64,000 nt of DNA, from NCBI GenBank assembly GCA_020632665.1, contig JACKFC010000010.1:1-64000 (forward strand). The letters run 5' to 3'. Positions 25,686 through 33,393 of this stretch are shown in pieces. The DNA comes from Deltaproteobacteria bacterium (GTDB lineage: Bacteria; Myxococcota_A; UBA9042). Both the position numbers and the translations under genes were made by a program. Every line of letters begins with the position of its first letter. Within the stretch, counting starts at the first letter, position 1. The notes under the pieces were generated by a model. It had not been told where the DNA came from. It saw only the letters and a list, made by a program, of their open reading frames with translations, and did not search any database.

Positions 25686-26323
25686 CAGACGACCTCGAAG
25701 ACGGCGCCGTTCGCCACCACCGTCGGCCGCCACGCCAGGTCGAAGCGCGGCGGCGCCGGCGGCCCCCACGGGATGCAGCCGGTGCACTGGCCGCTGTAGT
25801 TGACCCCGAAGATGCAGACGTTCTGGGCGTCGTTGTTGTCGGCGAACTGGGCCGCGCACCATTTGGTCCGCTCGTCGCAGCAGGTCGCCCACTCGGCGGT
25901 GCCCTGCGCCGCGACGCAATCCGGCTCGCCGTCGACCTTGTCCGGGCAGCCCGTGGCGGCGTCCGTCGTCGTGTCGGTCGCGGCTGCGGTGTCGGTCGCG
26001 GTCGCGGTGTCGGTCGCGGTCGCGGTGTCGGTCGCGGTCGCGGTGTCGGTTGCGGTCGCGGTGTCGGTCGCGGTCGCGGTGTCGGTCGCGGTCGCGGCGT
26101 CGGTGTCGGTCGCGGTGTCTGCGGCCGTGTCTGCGGCGGTGTCGGTTGCAGCGTCGGTTGCGGCTGCGGTGTCGGTGACGTTGCCGCCGCTATCGGCGAC
26201 GGCCGTGTCGGCCCCGCTGGTGCCGGTCGCGGCGGTGTCGGTGCCGCAGGCGAGGGCGGAGAGGCCGGCGGCGGCGGCGGCGGCGCGTAGGGCGCGACGA
26301 CGGATCTCGAGGGCGTCGATCAT
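25685..26323 (-). CDS. Lipoprotein with TDTATA repeat linker and Cys-rich end
   Basis: The product has ~212 residues. The N-terminus MIDALEIRRRALR is followed by a hydrophobic run ending LSALAC, a lipobox; the twin-Arg start (RRRALR) could indicate Tat export. A low-complexity Asp/Thr/Ala linker with repeated ATDTAT follows, then a compact Cys-rich domain (ATCCDERTKWCA, CIFGVNYSGQC, CIPWG). ATG 26323 is chosen for AGGAG 7 nt upstream. It is the first gene of the operon lipoprotein, ferritin-like, AAA+, VWA. The Cys domain differs from the WHPCC modules of the other lipoprotein paired with a ferritin-like gene. Confidence 0.7.
   Translation of the reverse strand: MIDALEIRRRALRAAAAAAGLSALACGTDTAATGTSGADTAVADSGGNVTDTAAATDAATDTAADTAADTATDTDAATATDTATATDTATATDTATATDTATATDTATATDTAAATDTTTDAATGCPDKVDGEPDCVAAQGTAEWATCCDERTKWCAAQFADNNDAQNVCIFGVNYSGQCTGCIPWGPPAPPRFDLAWRPTVVANGAVFEVV
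25991..26098. repeat. Six tandem 18-bp units in lipoprotein linker
   Basis: The unit GTCGGTCGCGGTCGCGGT is repeated six times head to tail with two single-base changes. On the minus strand it encodes the ATDTAT linker of the lipoprotein. Degenerate versions continue to about 26160. Such arrays change length by slippage, so linker length probably varies between strains. Confidence 0.9.
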
Positions 26324-26395
26324 GGCGGGACTCCTGGGGCGGGAGGTGGGGCGCAAGGCTGGCGGATCTCGGCCCCCGGGGCAAGGCGCTCCCGG

Positions 26396-29179
26396 CTAAG
26401 GCTTGTACCAAGCCTCGCGGAAGTGCAGCGGCGTCGAGATGCCCTTCGGCCACACCGCAGCCGCGCATTCGTTGCCGGTTTTGCCGTTGCTGCACGACAT
26501 GGCAGGCAGGTTCGGCGTCCACTTGCAGGTGGTCGAGACGCACTCGAACAACCCCTCGACGCCGACCTTGGTCGTCGCCGGGAGCGAGATGGTCGCCATG
26601 CCGCTGGTCGGCACCATCGAGACGGTGCCGCCGACGCGGAACGCCGAGAGCTTGCTGTCCTGCGCCTTGTGGGTCGCCGTCGTCCAGCCGACGCTGCTCG
26701 TGACGCCGCCGACGAAGACCTTGGATGGATCGGTGGCGTCGAGCACGCCGAAGAGCAAGACGGTCGGACCGGCCGGACACTCCGGCACGCCCTGCGACGA
26801 GGCCGAATAGTCGTAGTTCTTCAGGTAGCAGCGCTTCCACGTCTCGCCGCTGACGCCGAGCTGCGCCGCGAGCCCGACCTGCTCCTCGTGCGTCATCAGG
26901 CCGCTGCCGGCGAAGGTCGTCGGCGCGGGCTTCTGGCTCGGGCAGCTCGGGTAGAAGTCGAAGCAGGCGTAGCGGCCGAGCATGGCGCTCAACGAGACGC
27001 AGCCGTAGCGTCCGTCGAAGCCGACGTGCGGCCCGCTCGCCGCGCCGACCGACACCGCCGCAGTGGCGACCTGGCCGACGTAGACGTAGGTGGGGTCGTG
27101 CAGCCAGCGCGTGATGCCGAGCGCGTTGTAGAGGCTGCCGCCGTAGAAGCTGTCGCCGACGACGAAGGCCGAGGAGGGCGCCGGGTTCGGGTAGGTCGCC
27201 TCGCCGACCTTGGCGCCGGTCGCCAGGTTGAGCCGGACGACCTTCGTCTTCTCGCTGGTGGAGGAGCTGAACGCCCAGACCTGATCGCCGTGGATGGCGA
27301 TGAAGGCGGCGAATTGCGACCACGTCGCGTCGGTCTCCCAGACCTTGTTGCCGTCGGGGCCGTCGATGCGGCGGATCGGCTTGTAGCCGATCGACTGGTC
27401 GAACGACGCGACGTAGTGGCCGTCGACGGTCGCCTCCATGGAGCGGGTATAGGGCAGCAGCGGGAAGGTCTTGCCCGTCGGCTGCATCGCCTTGGTGTAG
27501 CGCGTGCACTGACCGGGCAGGCCGTTCTGGTTCCGCTCGATCCACCACCACTCCTGGTATTTCGGCGAGAACGTCAGCAGGTTCAGGCCGGGGAGCGCAG
27601 GCGTCGGCGCCGGCATCGTCCGCAGCGCGCCGATATAGACGGGCGCAGCGACCTGGGTGCAGGGCTGGCACACCCCACCGACGCAGGTCTCGGTCGGTCC
27701 ACAGAGCTGGCAACCGCTCGGCGCGACGCACGCGCCGCCCTGGCAGACCTTGCCCTCGCCACAGCTGGCACCGTCGGCCAACGGCGTCTCGACGCAGCCT
27801 TTGTCGTCCGCGCAGGCGACCTCGGCGCAGGTATTGCTGGTCTGGCAACCCTGCACCGCGGTCCACGACTTCCCGTCCGCGGCGCACGATTTCTCGGTCT
27901 TGCTGTCGTTGCAGGACTTCTGGTTCGGCGTGCAGAGCGTCGCGACGCAGGCACCGGCGACGCAGGCCTGGTTGGGGTTGCAGGCTTTGCTCGTGGTGCC
28001 GCTGCCGTCGCCGTTGCAGGTGGCGACGGTGACGGCGTCGGCGCAGCTCTTTTCGCCCGGCGTGCAGCTGGGCGGCGGCGTCTTCTCCTTGCACACGCCG
28101 GAATCGCAGGTCTTGCCGCTGGCGGCGCAGTCGGCGCTGGTCTCCCAGGCCGTGCCGTCGGCCTTGCAGGTCTTCTGCAGGTCACCGTCGCAGCTCGTCG
28201 CGCCGGCGGTGCAGATCGCCACGGGCGCTTTCTCCTTGCACACGCCGGCGTCGCAGACCTTGCCCTTGGCGCCGCAATCGTCGCTGATGTCGCCGGGCTC
28301 GCCGCTGGCGTTGCACTCGGCGATCTTGTCGCCGACGCAGACGTAGCTCCCGGGTGTGCACGTCACCGCTTCGCAACTCGTGACGCCGCCTTTGGAAGCG
28401 CAAACCTGCGCTGCGCCGCACGGCGTCGCGACCGTCCCGCTGCCGTCGGCCTTGCAGGTCAACAGGGTCAGTGGGCCGTCGCAGCTCTTGGCGCCCGGCG
28501 TGCAAATCTGCTGTGTGACGCAGGCGCCGCTGCTGCAGGCCTGGCCCGATGGGCAGGGCGTCTCGCTCCAGCTGGACCCGTCGGCGGCGCAGACCTTCAG
28601 CGTCGTCGCGTCCTTGCACGCCGTGGCGCCCGGCGCGCAGCTCGCCTCGACGCAGACCGCGGCGACGCACAGTGTTCCGGCCGCGCAATCCTCGTTCTGC
28701 AGGCAATCGACGCAGACGCCCGCCTTCTTGTCGCAGACCTGCTCGGTGGCGGCGCAATCCTTGCTCGAGCTGCAGCCCACCGGCACCACGCAGCTGTGGC
28801 CGATGCACACTGCGCCTGCGCCGCAATCCTCGTCGGCGTTGCAGTCGACGCAGACCGACGCCTTCTTGTCGCAGACCTTCGCCTGCGCGGCGCATTCCTT
28901 GTCGCTCTGGCAGGGCGTGGTGGATCCACCGGCGTCCTCGGTCGAGGTGTCGGCGGCGCCGCCGTCGCTGCCATCCGCACCCGCCCCTGCGCCGTCCGTG
29001 CCGGGCTGCAGGGCGTCGACAGCGGACGTGTCGGCAGCAACTGCAGCGTCATCGCCGCCGGCGTCGGTGCCCGGCTTCGCGTTGCTGTTGCCTTCGCCCG
29101 CGCCACCGGCGCAGCCCGTCACGAGCAGGAGCGCGGTGAGCGCGGACGCCGTCTTCATCTCGAACGCTCGGGCTCTCAT
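26396..29179 (-). CDS. Cys-repeat lipoprotein with C-terminal propeller-like domain
   Basis: The ~927-residue protein has a lipoprotein signal ending LLLVTGC and an Asp/Ala-rich linker. About 400 residues of Cys repeats follow, of the kinds CDKKA.VCVDC..DEDC..G and C.PG...C.....L..C.ADGS.WSE..C..G..C..G.C. The C-terminal ~400 residues contain WWWIERNQNGLPG, WAFSSSTSEKTKVVRLN and related segments that suggest a beta-propeller. No catalytic motif was seen. ATG 29179 is preferred for GAGGG 5 nt upstream; ATG 29158 is an alternative. The repeat type is shared with the 16466-20155 protein. It probably acts at the cell surface, with ligand unknown. Confidence 0.75.
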   Translation of the reverse strand: MRARAFEMKTASALTALLLVTGCAGGAGEGNSNAKPGTDAGGDDAAVAADTSAVDALQPGTDGAGAGADGSDGGAADTSTEDAGGSTTPCQSDKECAAQAKVCDKKASVCVDCNADEDCGAGAVCIGHSCVVPVGCSSSKDCAATEQVCDKKAGVCVDCLQNEDCAAGTLCVAAVCVEASCAPGATACKDATTLKVCAADGSSWSETPCPSGQACSSGACVTQQICTPGAKSCDGPLTLLTCKADGSGTVATPCGAAQVCASKGGVTSCEAVTCTPGSYVCVGDKIAECNASGEPGDISDDCGAKGKVCDAGVCKEKAPVAICTAGATSCDGDLQKTCKADGTAWETSADCAASGKTCDSGVCKEKTPPPSCTPGEKSCADAVTVATCNGDGSGTTSKACNPNQACVAGACVATLCTPNQKSCNDSKTEKSCAADGKSWTAVQGCQTSNTCAEVACADDKGCVETPLADGASCGEGKVCQGGACVAPSGCQLCGPTETCVGGVCQPCTQVAAPVYIGALRTMPAPTPALPGLNLLTFSPKYQEWWWIERNQNGLPGQCTRYTKAMQPTGKTFPLLPYTRSMEATVDGHYVASFDQSIGYKPIRRIDGPDGNKVWETDATWSQFAAFIAIHGDQVWAFSSSTSEKTKVVRLNLATGAKVGEATYPNPAPSSAFVVGDSFYGGSLYNALGITRWLHDPTYVYVGQVATAAVSVGAASGPHVGFDGRYGCVSLSAMLGRYACFDFYPSCPSQKPAPTTFAGSGLMTHEEQVGLAAQLGVSGETWKRCYLKNYDYSASSQGVPECPAGPTVLLFGVLDATDPSKVFVGGVTSSVGWTTATHKAQDSKLSAFRVGGTVSMVPTSGMATISLPATTKVGVEGLFECVSTTCKWTPNLPAMSCSNGKTGNECAAAVWPKGISTPLHFREAWYKP

Positions 29180-29210
29180 CGCATCCCTCGGGGCCACGCG
29201 GCGGCCGATT

Positions 29211-30242
29211 CTACGGGCCGTATCGCAGCAGCGTACCTTGCATCGCGTTGGGCCACACCTGGAAGTTGCCACCGCCGGCGAGCGCCTCACCGCCCGGCAG
29301 CCGCAGGACGAAGTGCAGCACGTCGCTGGTCAGCGGCTCGTCGATCTCGACCGCCTCGCCGGTCGCGAGGTCGACCTCTTCCATCCAGCCGTAGGAGCCG
29401 GCGACCCAGACCTTGGTGCCATCGCCGAAGACGTCGACCCCCGAGAGGCCGACCATGCTGTCGCGCACCTTCTTCCACTTGCCGTCCGGCTCGCGGACCA
29501 GCACGAATCCGGTCGCGGTGCCGCCGACGACGACGTAGCGGTCGGTGCCGAGGCGGCGCACGGTGACCAGGTTCTCGGCGGTGCCGGTCGACTCTTCCTG
29601 CCACGCCGTGCCGTCCCAGTGCAGGGCGAGGCCGACGTCGCCGACGACGAGCAGGTCGTTCGGCCCGTGGCCGTCGATCTTGAACAGCCGCGCTTGCTGC
29701 CGCTCCTTGGTGATCTCGGGCAGCGTCACGCTGGTCCAGCCCGCGGAGGTCTTGTGCAGCAGGCGCGGCGCCATCACGTCCTTGCTGACCTCGTCGCCGC
29801 CGACCGCCCAAGCGTCGTTCGCGCCGAAGGCGAAGCAGCCCCAGAGCTCGTCGCCGGCAGGGAGGTCTTCGCTGGTCCAGCTCCCGCTCGCGCTCCGCCA
29901 CAGCGCGCGGCGGCCGTTGCCGACCACCAGCGTCGCGCCGTCGGCCCCGACCGAGGCCCAGTTCAGCAGCTTGCCGGCCGGCACCGTCTCGTCGGTCAGG
30001 GCGCCGTCCTGCAGCCGCCACGCCGCGCCGGCCGTCGCCTGGCCGCCGACGATCAGCGTCTCGCCGCTCGGCAGCAGCGTCGCCGCCATCAGGGCGCCGC
30101 CGGCGATGCCTTCCTTCTCGACGCTCCACTTCATCTGCACCGCGTCCTGGCCGTCGGTCCCGGTGCCGCCGTCGCAGCCGACCATCGCCAGCAGCACGAG
30201 CCCGACCAGAAACAATCCATTCCGCATCTGCACGTTCCACAT
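29211..30242 (-). CDS. Beta-propeller lipoprotein
   Basis: The ~343-residue protein has a signal sequence (LFLVGLVLLAMVGC) giving a lipobox. Repeats of the form ANDAWAVGG, PNDLLVVGDVGLALHWDG.AW, DRYVVVGG and TKVWVAGSYG are typical of seven-bladed propellers common in Myxococcota lipoproteins. The start is uncertain: ATG 30242 has a purine-rich GGGGG 7 nt upstream, while ATG 30227 gives a minimal signal peptide. It lies between the Cys-repeat lipoprotein and the methylase, all on the minus strand with short gaps. Confidence 0.7.
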   Translation of the reverse strand: MWNVQMRNGLFLVGLVLLAMVGCDGGTGTDGQDAVQMKWSVEKEGIAGGALMAATLLPSGETLIVGGQATAGAAWRLQDGALTDETVPAGKLLNWASVGADGATLVVGNGRRALWRSASGSWTSEDLPAGDELWGCFAFGANDAWAVGGDEVSKDVMAPRLLHKTSAGWTSVTLPEITKERQQARLFKIDGHGPNDLLVVGDVGLALHWDGTAWQEESTGTAENLVTVRRLGTDRYVVVGGTATGFVLVREPDGKWKKVRDSMVGLSGVDVFGDGTKVWVAGSYGWMEEVDLATGEAVEIDEPLTSDVLHFVLRLPGGEALAGGGNFQVWPNAMQGTLLRYGP

Positions 30243-30305
30243 CCTCTCGCCCCCGTTCGCGTCGACGTCGACCGCCAGCGCGCTCTGCCGCCCCCACTTC
30301 ACAGC

Positions 30306-31412
30306 CTAGCGCCCGTCGCTGGCGCCGGCCAACGTCTGCTGGACGCCGTCGCAGAGTCCGGCCTGCAGCAGCGCCTCGCCGCCACGGAAGGGCTCGGGCG
30401 TGACGACGAAGACGTATTCGACGTTGCGCGCCCGGCCCGGCGCGCCGACCCGCTCGCCCTGCGGGTTGTAGACCCCGATTTGGTGGCCGATATAGCGCTC
30501 GTGGCCGCGCGAGAGCACCGTCACGTGGCCGCGGCCGCGCAGCGTCTGCACCAGCGCGTCGTAGCCGAGCGCGCCTTCGTTGCTGAAGCTCACCACCAAT
30601 CGCTCGGCGCGGCAGGCCGCGACCAACGCGGCGAAGGCCTCGCCGATCCGGACCTTCGAGTTGAAGGGCGATTTGCGCTGCTGCACGTCGATCCGCTTGC
30701 AGGCCACGCCATAGACCTCGGGCGCGTCCCAGCGCACCAGCGTCTCCCAGACGTGGTAGTTGCCGAGGTAGCTGTGCTGGTTGTACGGCGGGTCGAGGTA
30801 GACGACGTCGGCCTGCAGGCGGCGCGCGGCGTCGAGCGCGTCGAGGCCGTGGGCGCTGCCCTTGCCGTGGCGGGCGCGCGGCAAGAGCTCCGGCAGGCGC
30901 GGCGCGATCGGCCGCAGCGCCCGCGGCGCCCACTTCTTCAGGTAGGCCATCTGCACGCCGACGGTCGAGTCGACCCGGTCGGCCGCCTGCACCAGCGCCG
31001 TCAGCAAGACCGCGCGCAGCTCGGGGCCCGGCGCCCAGCGCTCGATCTGCTCGCGCATCGCCTCGATCCGGGCCGCGTTCTCGGGCGAAAAATAGCGCGC
31101 CTGCTCGGCGTAGGTCGCGGTGAACCAACCCGGCCGGCCCGGCAGCGCCGCCAGCTCGCGCAGCATCCGCTCGGCGCGGGCCGCGTGGGCCTCGCGGTCG
31201 GCGGCGACGTAGCAGCGCGCCAGCGTCTCGGCGTAGGCGTTGTGGTCGTTGCTGCGCACCCGGTAGCCGGCGCCCTTGAGCGCGTGGCCGACCCGCGCGG
31301 TGCCGCTGAAGAGGTCGGCGACCGTGCGCACCGGAGCCTCGCCGTCGAGGGCGTCGACGGTGCCGACCAGCAGCGGGAGCAGCGCTCGCTTGGAGCCGAG
31401 GTATTTGATCAC
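30306..31412 (-). CDS. D12-class N6-adenine DNA methyltransferase (orphan)
   Basis: The 368-residue protein has motif I DLFSGTARVG, used to bind S-adenosylmethionine, and the catalytic motif IV DPPYN within VYLDPPYNQHSYLGNYH, the order seen in Dam-like D12 (alpha class) methylases. It begins MIKYLGSKR, the usual opening of this family. No restriction endonuclease or specificity subunit lies nearby, so it is an orphan, perhaps regulatory or the surviving half of a restriction system. It is flanked by secreted-protein genes; the 24-bp and 63-bp gaps to its neighbours would allow co-transcription. Confidence 0.85.
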   Translation of the reverse strand: MIKYLGSKRALLPLLVGTVDALDGEAPVRTVADLFSGTARVGHALKGAGYRVRSNDHNAYAETLARCYVAADREAHAARAERMLRELAALPGRPGWFTATYAEQARYFSPENAARIEAMREQIERWAPGPELRAVLLTALVQAADRVDSTVGVQMAYLKKWAPRALRPIAPRLPELLPRARHGKGSAHGLDALDAARRLQADVVYLDPPYNQHSYLGNYHVWETLVRWDAPEVYGVACKRIDVQQRKSPFNSKVRIGEAFAALVAACRAERLVVSFSNEGALGYDALVQTLRGRGHVTVLSRGHERYIGHQIGVYNPQGERVGAPGRARNVEYVFVVTPEPFRGGEALLQAGLCDGVQQTLAGASDGR

Positions 31413-31436
31413 GGGGGCTTCGTCCCGGCGGCGGGA

Positions 31437-32888
31437 CTATTTGGTCCGGGTGAAGCTGCGCGAGTACTGCACCTTGCCGTCCTCGTCGATGAACTCGCCG
31501 TAGAAGGTGTCGCCCTCGATCTTGACGTACATGAAGCCGGCCTTGTCCGCGTCCTGGAAGTGGAAGGGGTTGAACTCGAAGCCGCCCTTATCCTTGGTCT
31601 CGACGTCGGTGGTCTTCGCGCCGCCGCCCGAGACGATGAGCTCGACGTCCTTGCAATGCTTGGTCGAGGCCGCCTTGTCGAGCCACTGCCGGCTGTGGTC
31701 GTGGCCGCAGAAGTGCGCGTCGACCCGGCCGCAGAGCAGCTTGTCGTAGGCCTCCTTCACGCCCTTGCCCGAGGCCACCGGAATCAGGCCGCAGAGCTGC
31801 GGAATGGGCGCGGCCTTGGCGCCCTCGTAGCAGCCGGCGTTGCCGTGCGGTCCGTTGCTGCGGTAGGGGTGGTGGGCGAAAGTGAACTTCCAATCTGCCG
31901 TGCTGTTCTTGATCCAAGCGTCCACGTCGGCCAGCTGCTTGGTGATGATGAAGGGCAAAATATCGCCGTAGAGCAGCGAGTTGCTGTCGAGCGCGAAGAA
32001 TTCCACGTGCCCGATCTGCTCGTGCCACCACGCGTCGGGCATCTTCCACTTCGCATTCTTCTTGCCGTAGTCGATGTAGAAGTCCTTCTTCAGGAATTCC
32101 GCGCCCGCGCCGCCCGCGCCGTAGTCGTGGTTGCCGAGCACGACCCAGAAGGTCGCCGGCACATCGGCGTAGGGCTTCTCGAACTTCTCTTCGAATTGCT
32201 TGTCGTTGGCGTCCTTGACCCCGGTATCGTAGAAATTGTCGCCGAGCAGCAGCACCAGGTCGCAGCCCTCGGATTTGCATTTGTCCGCCAGGACCTTGCC
32301 GACCTTGTATTGCGTCGCGCTGGCGGTGCCGGTGTCGCCGAGTGCGGCGAAGCGGACGATCTTCGGCTTCGGCCCGGCCGTGTCGGGAGCGGCGGTGTCG
32401 GGAGCGGCGGTGTCCGCGCCGCTGGCGTCCTCGGTGCCCGCGTCGGCCGTGACCGCCGCGTCCTCGCCGCCCGCGGTATCCGGCGTCATCGCGCCGCCGT
32501 CGTCGGCGGAGCCCGCATCTTCGGCCTGCGCGGTGTCTTCGGTGCCGGCCGTGTCGTTCGCAGCCGCGTCGGCGCTGGCGGCATCGCTGCTGGTGGCGGT
32601 ATCGGGCGAGGCCGTGTCGGTCGTGCCCGCGGTGTCGGCGCTGGCGGTATCGGTCGTGGCCGTGTCGGTGCCGGCTCCGGTGTCTTCACCGGGCGCGCCG
32701 CTGCCGTCGCTGCCGGCTTGGCCGCTGTCGGTCGCTGCGGTGTCCTGCTGGAAGAGGTTGCCGCCGGTATCTTGTATCGCGCCGGCACCGGCGCCGTTGT
32801 TGCCGCCGGTCTCGTCGTTGCCGCAGGCCGAGGCGACCAACAATGCGCCGATTGCAAACTGCTTCGCGTACCGTCGTGCTCCGAACAT
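31437..32888 (-). CDS. Purple acid phosphatase-like lipoprotein
   Basis: The 483-residue protein has a lipobox (LVASAC) and a ~130-residue Asp/Thr/Ala/Ser linker. The metallophosphatase domain that follows has the five metal-binding blocks of the tartrate-resistant (purple) acid phosphatase group: LGDTGT, LLGDNFYDTG, VLGNHDYG, FAHHPYRS and CGHDHSRQW. It probably hydrolyses phosphate esters at the cell surface. GGAGG precedes ATG 32888. This is a different family branch from the metallophosphoesterase domains of the two NACHT proteins and is unlikely to be linked to them. Confidence 0.85.
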   Translation of the reverse strand: MFGARRYAKQFAIGALLVASACGNDETGGNNGAGAGAIQDTGGNLFQQDTAATDSGQAGSDGSGAPGEDTGAGTDTATTDTASADTAGTTDTASPDTATSSDAASADAAANDTAGTEDTAQAEDAGSADDGGAMTPDTAGGEDAAVTADAGTEDASGADTAAPDTAAPDTAGPKPKIVRFAALGDTGTASATQYKVGKVLADKCKSEGCDLVLLLGDNFYDTGVKDANDKQFEEKFEKPYADVPATFWVVLGNHDYGAGGAGAEFLKKDFYIDYGKKNAKWKMPDAWWHEQIGHVEFFALDSNSLLYGDILPFIITKQLADVDAWIKNSTADWKFTFAHHPYRSNGPHGNAGCYEGAKAAPIPQLCGLIPVASGKGVKEAYDKLLCGRVDAHFCGHDHSRQWLDKAASTKHCKDVELIVSGGGAKTTDVETKDKGGFEFNPFHFQDADKAGFMYVKIEGDTFYGEFIDEDGKVQYSRSFTRTK

Positions 32889-32972
32889 CCTGACCTCCTG
32901 CGGCCCGTTGCGGGGCGCGGAGTGTGTCAGAATCAGGGCCTTCGGTCCAACACGGAATGGCCGCGTCGGCCG

Positions 32973-33068
32973 CTACGGTTCCAGGTCGAGGTGCCGCACC
33001 AAGTCGGCTGGGGCGATGACGGTGGCGCCGGCCGCCCCGAAGAGCCCGGTATCGCCCGTTACTTGCAC
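32973..33068 (-). pseudogene. PIN-type toxin C-terminal remnant
   Basis: A 31-residue frame on the minus strand reads VQVTGDTGLFG...IAPADLVRHL and stops at TAG. VTGD followed by a late P.(D/E)(L/F) is the way many PIN-domain (VapC-type) toxins end. The rest of the toxin is missing; the frame overlaps the end of the antitoxin-like fragment by a few bases, as if an internal deletion fused the two. This call rests on a short motif and is tentative. Confidence 0.35.
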
Positions 33069-33293
33069 CTGCCGGCGCGTGCTGCCCGCGTCTCCGCGAC
33101 GGCGAGCCCCATCGCAGCGTCGTCGTCCATCGCGGCGCGCTCACGCGCTGACGCGACGAGCGCAGCGGCGGTCTCATTGCACTCGAGGCCGTAGAACGCG
33201 AGCGCCTCGTCGATGATCTGCGCCATCGATTTGCCCGATGCCGCCGCAGCTTGACGCAGCGCGCGGTGGCGCTCGTCGCTCAACGTGATGGTC
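33059..33293 (-). pseudogene. Ribbon-helix-helix antitoxin-like fragment
   Basis: The frame reads TITLSDERHRALRQAAAASG followed by SMAQIIDEALAFYG, a good ribbon-helix-helix (CopG/VapB-like) DNA-binding domain. A TAG stop lies just before the TITL strand where the start codon would be expected, so translation would have to begin at TTG 33283. Its C-terminal half has ERAAMDDDAA, typical of toxin-binding tails. It is probably a decayed antitoxin paired with the PIN-like remnant downstream. A functional short protein from the TTG cannot be excluded. Confidence 0.5.
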
Positions 33294-33393
33294 TATCGGG
33301 TCAAGGCGTGCCTCCGGCGATGGGGTGCATTCCAGGAGTTGAAATCTCGCCGACGAGCCTGCGATTCGAATCTGCCAACATCTTGCTTTCGCG

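Larger units (their letters stand above)
32889..33393. other. Stretch without intact genes (toxin-antitoxin remnants)
   Basis: These 505 bases separate the phosphatase gene from the second MPE-NACHT gene. The only coding signals I find are the antitoxin-like and toxin-tail fragments annotated separately. The rest (32889-32972 and 33294-33393) shows nothing recognisable. Decayed genes beside cassette 2 suggest an insertion-prone site. Confidence 0.5.

Noticed and set aside
25991..26098. Tandem repeats considered as a CRISPR-like array
   Set aside because: Units are 18 bp with no spacers, are in frame within a coding linker, and no cas genes are present.
30306..31412. Methylase considered as part of a restriction-modification system
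   Set aside because: No endonuclease, specificity subunit or helicase lies within the window near it. It is therefore reported as an orphan.
28356..33194. 1612-codon open frame on the plus strand
   Set aside because: It runs antisense through four genes with clear protein families (Cys-repeat, propeller, methylase, phosphatase). Its composition follows the reverse of their codon bias, and it has no recognisable domain.
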